In this document: piece after piece, positions 60,540 to 64,000 of the stretch
How the letters are laid out: every line of letters starts with the position of its first letter
How positions within the stretch are numbered: the stretch's first letter is position 1
Assembly (NCBI GenBank): GCA_024349245.1
Contig: JALDNG010000007.1
Coordinates: forward strand, 1,804,501-1,868,500
Source: Neodontobutis hainanensis
Lineage: Eukaryota > Chordata > Actinopteri > Gobiiformes > Odontobutidae
DNA length: 64,000 nt
Direction: 5' to 3'
Position numbers and translations under genes: made by a program
Notes under the pieces: model-generated
The model's database searches: none
The model's input: the letters and a program-made list of their open reading frames with translations, nothing else
What the model was told of the DNA's origin: nothing

Positions 60540-61310
60540 TCTGTGCGGTATTTCGGTGGTTCCTAGGTCTGTGCTCTCCTGAACTGAGATGTCTGGTGTT
60601 GTTCCTGGAATTTGCTGTAGCCACTCATCTAGTTTGGGCTTTACTGCTCCGATGACCACAGGTTCCACTTTTGCCTTTACTTTTCAAGTTCTTTAAGGGC
60701 CTTGATTTCTGGAAGTCCCACAGGATCTTGGCTTGGTTATTCTCTACCACCTTGGGGCTTCCAGTTCATACTCTGCACAGATGTTCCTGTTCACTATACC
60801 AGCCACTTGGTTATGGTGTTCCATGTATGTTTTTTCTGCCAGCATCACCCTGCAGATATGTGCTGGATTGTCCCAGGGGCTTTTTTGCACAGCCTACACC
60901 TGGGGTGTTGTCTGGTGTGGTAGATTTGGGTCTCTATTGCTCTGGTGCTCAAGGCCTTCTCCCGTGCAGCCATGAACAGTGCCTATGTACTATCCTTAAG
61001 TCCAGTTCTTTCTAGCCATTGGTAGGATTTTTTTTTATCAGCCACTTTCGTTATCTGGCGGCAGTACATCCCATGTAGGGGCCTTTCCTTCCAAGATGGT
61101 ACATCCAGCACCTCTGTCTGAGACATTCACTAAGTACTTTGTCCATCGGGATCATTTTCCTGACGTATTCAATGATCTTGGAGGTTTCATCCTGGATGGT
61201 GGTTTGGACAGTCACTGCCTCCTTCATTGTGCTTAGTGTTCAGTCTCAAGGTGCTGGATTAGCTTGATGTCATCCTGTAGAGGAGGTAACTGATGGTGGG
61301 CCCCCTTACT
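60540..61310 (-). mobile_element. Non-LTR retrotransposon ORF remnant (C-terminal region)
   Basis: Read on the minus strand, blocks such as THQDxxCRLCKxxPETIQHI-like (60960-60860), YNQVAGIVNRNICAEYELEAP-like (60830-60745) and WLQQIPGTTPDISVQ-like (60640-60575) belong to the C-terminal region of a LINE polyprotein common in fish and amphibians. The CX2C...H region of that tail is recognisable, but the frame is broken many times. Confidence 0.65.
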
Positions 61311-61925
61311 GAGTCTTGGTGATTATTGGCTGTGGGGGTTCAGACCTATACAGAACAGCAGTGGGGACAGAGCATCTCTTTAGTATATGAAATACAAAAA
61401 ACAATCCCGCCAGAGTAGCTACTAGGAAAGGTACTTGCACGACCGGGCAGAGCTCTGAGCCGTGTTGTGCGCCGCACTCTGGCTTCACTTGGACTCAGTT
61501 CGCCTTAGGCCAGGTTACCCCTGCTTCCTCCCTGCATTGCCGCCCTCTTCGCCTTGCTGATTGCTCGTCTCTGTGTCCACAAAGCCGCCACAAACTGCTT
61601 CTGTGTGCTAGGATCCCCAGCAAGGAGCTGTGCTGGTTGCAGTCACCCCCATACTCCGTTGTCATCGACTCCCTGTTTCTCTTCCTCCGTGTTCCTTCTC
61701 CTTGTCTCGCACCGCCATAAAAATTCAAGTCACTCATAGTCACTCCCGCTAGTCTCCGTTCTCATTGGTTTCGGCCAAGCCTCTCTCATGGAACCCCTTA
61801 AAAGGTCCTTGAGCAAGGGCGCCGCCATACGGCGAAATAGAGCAATACAGAGAAGTGTTGACTCTTACTCCCTGCCATCAAATGATCAGCTGTTGCTCGT
61901 TTCTTTTGCCCGCACTGAGTCCGGG
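61311..61925. other. Unassigned, probably repeat-derived
   Basis: GC-richer than its surroundings, with CATAAAAATTC and CTTAAAAGGTCC motifs, ending near a GAGCAATACAGAGAAG stretch. It could be LTR-like, because it lies near the gag remnant, but no matching partner or TG...CA pair was found. No gene is supported. Confidence 0.35.
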
Positions 61926-61929
61926 AAAA

Positions 61930-62215
61930 AAGCCTTTGTCCACACGGCTCCTTTTGCTTAGAATATGCTGCAGAAAGACTGGAAACTGACTGAGCTCTTG
62001 TACTTAAAACACTTTTAAAACTAAGCTGAAAGCAATGGAAACTGCCTCAATAATGTGCAATTGTTTTTGATAACCTGTGTCATTTTAATGTTTCTTTGTA
62101 TGTTTATAAATGTATAAATGTTGTTGCCTCTTGGCCAGGACTCCCTTGAAAAATAAGTTTTTAATCTCAATGGGACTTTCCTGGTTAAATAAAGGTTAAA
62201 AAAAATAAAATACGG
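61930..62215 (+). mobile_element. LINE 3' end
   Basis: ATATGCTGCAGAAAGACTGG, CTTGGCCAGGACTCCCTTG, AATCTCAATGGGAC and CTGGTTAAATAAAGGTTAAA are the successive blocks of the 3' end of a very common fish LINE, finishing in an A-rich tail. It is 5' truncated, as expected of a LINE insertion. Confidence 0.7.
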
Positions 62216-63870
62216 CTGTCCACCAGAGGGCTGGCTCCAAAAGCGGAATCTAAAGTGTATCATGTTAGGGCCTGGTGCTAATATGAGACTCTTTCTTGGA
62301 TGCCTGCCACTGTGATGGTGATTGGCTCCTGTTCAGGGAGGTTACTGTGGTCTGCTCTAAGATCCACTGTGCATCGCTGTTGTGTGATGCCTCCTTCGCC
62401 CATATACCTTTACAGTATTGTTGGTACATTAAGCCGATGCAGAGATGCTTTTACCAGATTATAGCTTAACAGCTAATTTCCATCTAGTCTGTTCACTCAC
62501 CAGGAACAGATTGACAATTGCACTATAAATGCATGTCTTTGGGTGGAGGGAGGAAGCCGAGAACCCTGAGAAAACCCACAGTAACACAGGGTGGACATGC
62601 AGACTCCTCACAGAAAGGGCGGAGTTGGCTGCGTAAGTTGAACTTGACCATGTCCTAAAACAGTACATCATTCCATGACTACACTCGTATGTATCTTTAT
62701 TTTTTTACTACAGAATGTATAATTATATGTCCACCCCAGTAGACACACTTACCTCTGCTCATTTTCCTGCCACAGAGTAGGGAAAAAAATGTGATGTCAG
62801 CAGGACAAATGACCTCATCTTAAAGTGGATTGTGCAATGACCATGGAATACATCAATTCTATTGGAATACAACAGGGTGGACAATCTTTAGTTTAGTTTA
62901 TACGTTCAAGCAAAAGAGGGGTTAAAAAAAAAGAAAACAATACAATAATTCCAAACAAAAGCTCTCATTGACCAAAAGGGTGTAGGCCGAAGTCTGAGAC
63001 TTATTGTTGCCTACCTCTTTTAAACATTCAATTAAAACACCACATAATACCATAAAACAAAACAAGACAGAAGAAACCGTAAGTAAAAAATAACCGTAAC
63101 TGAAAATATGAAAGTAAATTTTTTTTTTACCAAATTATTTTTAATATTACATTTCTAATTCATTATTGCCCATCAGTGTATGTTTTAATATATTTGTCTT
63201 ATTTATATTTTTTTAATTGTAGCAATGTTGCTGCACTTTTGTTATTGTCTATATAATTCCAAACAGTCACACCGCTTTGAGTGATAAACTGCCTTTTTAA
63301 GATGATGCGAACACACTGTACTTTTTAAATTACAAATTTTCCTTAAATTATACCCCCCTTCATGATTAGCAAATATTTCTTGAATGTTATTTGGGAGTTG
63401 ATACTTTCTAACTTTATATAATAATGTTATTAATTTGATTAAGGCTACTAGATTTAGAGTGTAGCAACCACTTGTATATGGGTGCATTGGGGACTTTTAT
63501 TTTGAAATGTGAAACGGCGTCCAACGAAAGCAAGGCAACTGTAAAAGGTTGGACTCTCGAATTTCTCATAAATTCAATATTTAAAGTTTGAACTATCGGT
63601 GTTAGATAGCTAGCTAGTTGTCATAACTATTTTTGAAGTTAGAAGTGCATAGACCTAGCTAAACGTCTAATAATATTACTAATAGGGAATTTTAGCTCAG
63701 TTGTGTCGGGGTGTATTCAGGTTAGCCACTAACTAACGTAACATTAGCTATAACGCTACACTGGTATAATGTCCGTTTTACAGGCGTTTTACCGCAACAA
63801 AAATCGAGCAACATAAATAAAGCCCGTTTTTAACACGACAAGACAGCGGTTGAACTTTGACCCACTTACT
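62216..63870. other. Intergenic, no gene seen
   Basis: A+T-rich sequence with one short piece of the common interspersed repeat (62530-62640). ORFs are short, overlapping and without splice support. From about 63480 the base composition shifts and TAGCTAGC-like and AACGTAACATTAGCTA motifs appear, which in this window resemble the promoter-proximal sequence before morc2 (47630-47770). A new gene may begin near the right edge; a CTCATCTCTGCAG|GTC acceptor-like site lies at 63986. Confidence 0.4.
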
Positions 63871-63913
63871 GCTTGTCATGTTGCCAATATACTTTATTGG
63901 CAACATGACAAGC
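63871..63913. repeat. Perfect 19-bp inverted repeat (hairpin)
   Basis: GCTTGTCATGTTGCCAATA (63871-63889), a 5-base loop TACTT, then the exact complement TATTGGCAACATGACAAGC (63895-63913). There is no run of T after it and no obvious RNA gene around it. The inner part contains a CCAAT box on each strand. Confidence 0.85.
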
Positions 63914-64000
63914 TTGCTACTTTGTTAATAATTTTATATTATAAATTATGGTGAAAGTTTTCAGGCCCAATGTTCTCATCTCTGCAGGTCTTGGTTTTGA

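Noticed and set aside
60333..61015. Overlapping ORFs of 77-114 codons on the plus strand
   Set aside because: They are antisense readings of a LINE remnant, or pieces of a broken Gypsy gag, not host genes.

Overview
This is a stretch of a teleost (ray-finned) fish nuclear genome. The evidence is five intron-rich vertebrate genes with GT-AG junctions, several fish-type transposable elements (Tc1/mariner, hAT-like MITEs, a solo Gypsy-type LTR, tRNA-derived SINEs, non-LTR retrotransposons) and a low-GC intergenic background. No bacterial, organellar or complete viral genes were seen.

Bases 1-27993 are an array of three direct copies of one composite unit of about 9.3 kb (1-9705, 9706-18967, 18968-27993; the third is truncated). 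Each unit holds, in order, a 29-bp-type GC-rich minisatellite, a pair of exon-like segments, a LINE 3' fragment, the left arm of a large inverted repeat, a loop of about 245 bp, and the right arm. The left arm is swollen by a solo LTR and by two further blocks, one carrying a 147-codon ORF. The right arm is compact (about 1.05 kb) and carries an E-box, a perfect CRE and a splice donor, so each unit may be a transcription unit. Shared and private insertions date the events: the solo LTR is in all three copies, while a 343-bp MITE is only in copy 3. Copy 3 stops where a Tc1/mariner remnant begins (27994).

Bases 28000-59750 hold five genes, all on the + strand and closely packed: an slc2a11-type sugar transporter with two candidate first exons (30205-34074), rbm19 (35925-40874), plbd2 (41171-44317), a TMEM219/TMEM248-family membrane protein (45504-46797) and morc2 (48075-58981). 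All five were rebuilt exon by exon, and reading phase closes across every junction. They do not form one pathway: sugar transport, ribosome biogenesis, lysosomal hydrolase, membrane receptor-like protein, and chromatin silencing ATPase.

Bases 59750-64000 are a repeat graveyard (SINE, Gypsy gag remnant, LINE pieces) with no convincing gene, plus a perfect short hairpin near the right edge that lies close to what may be the start of another gene.
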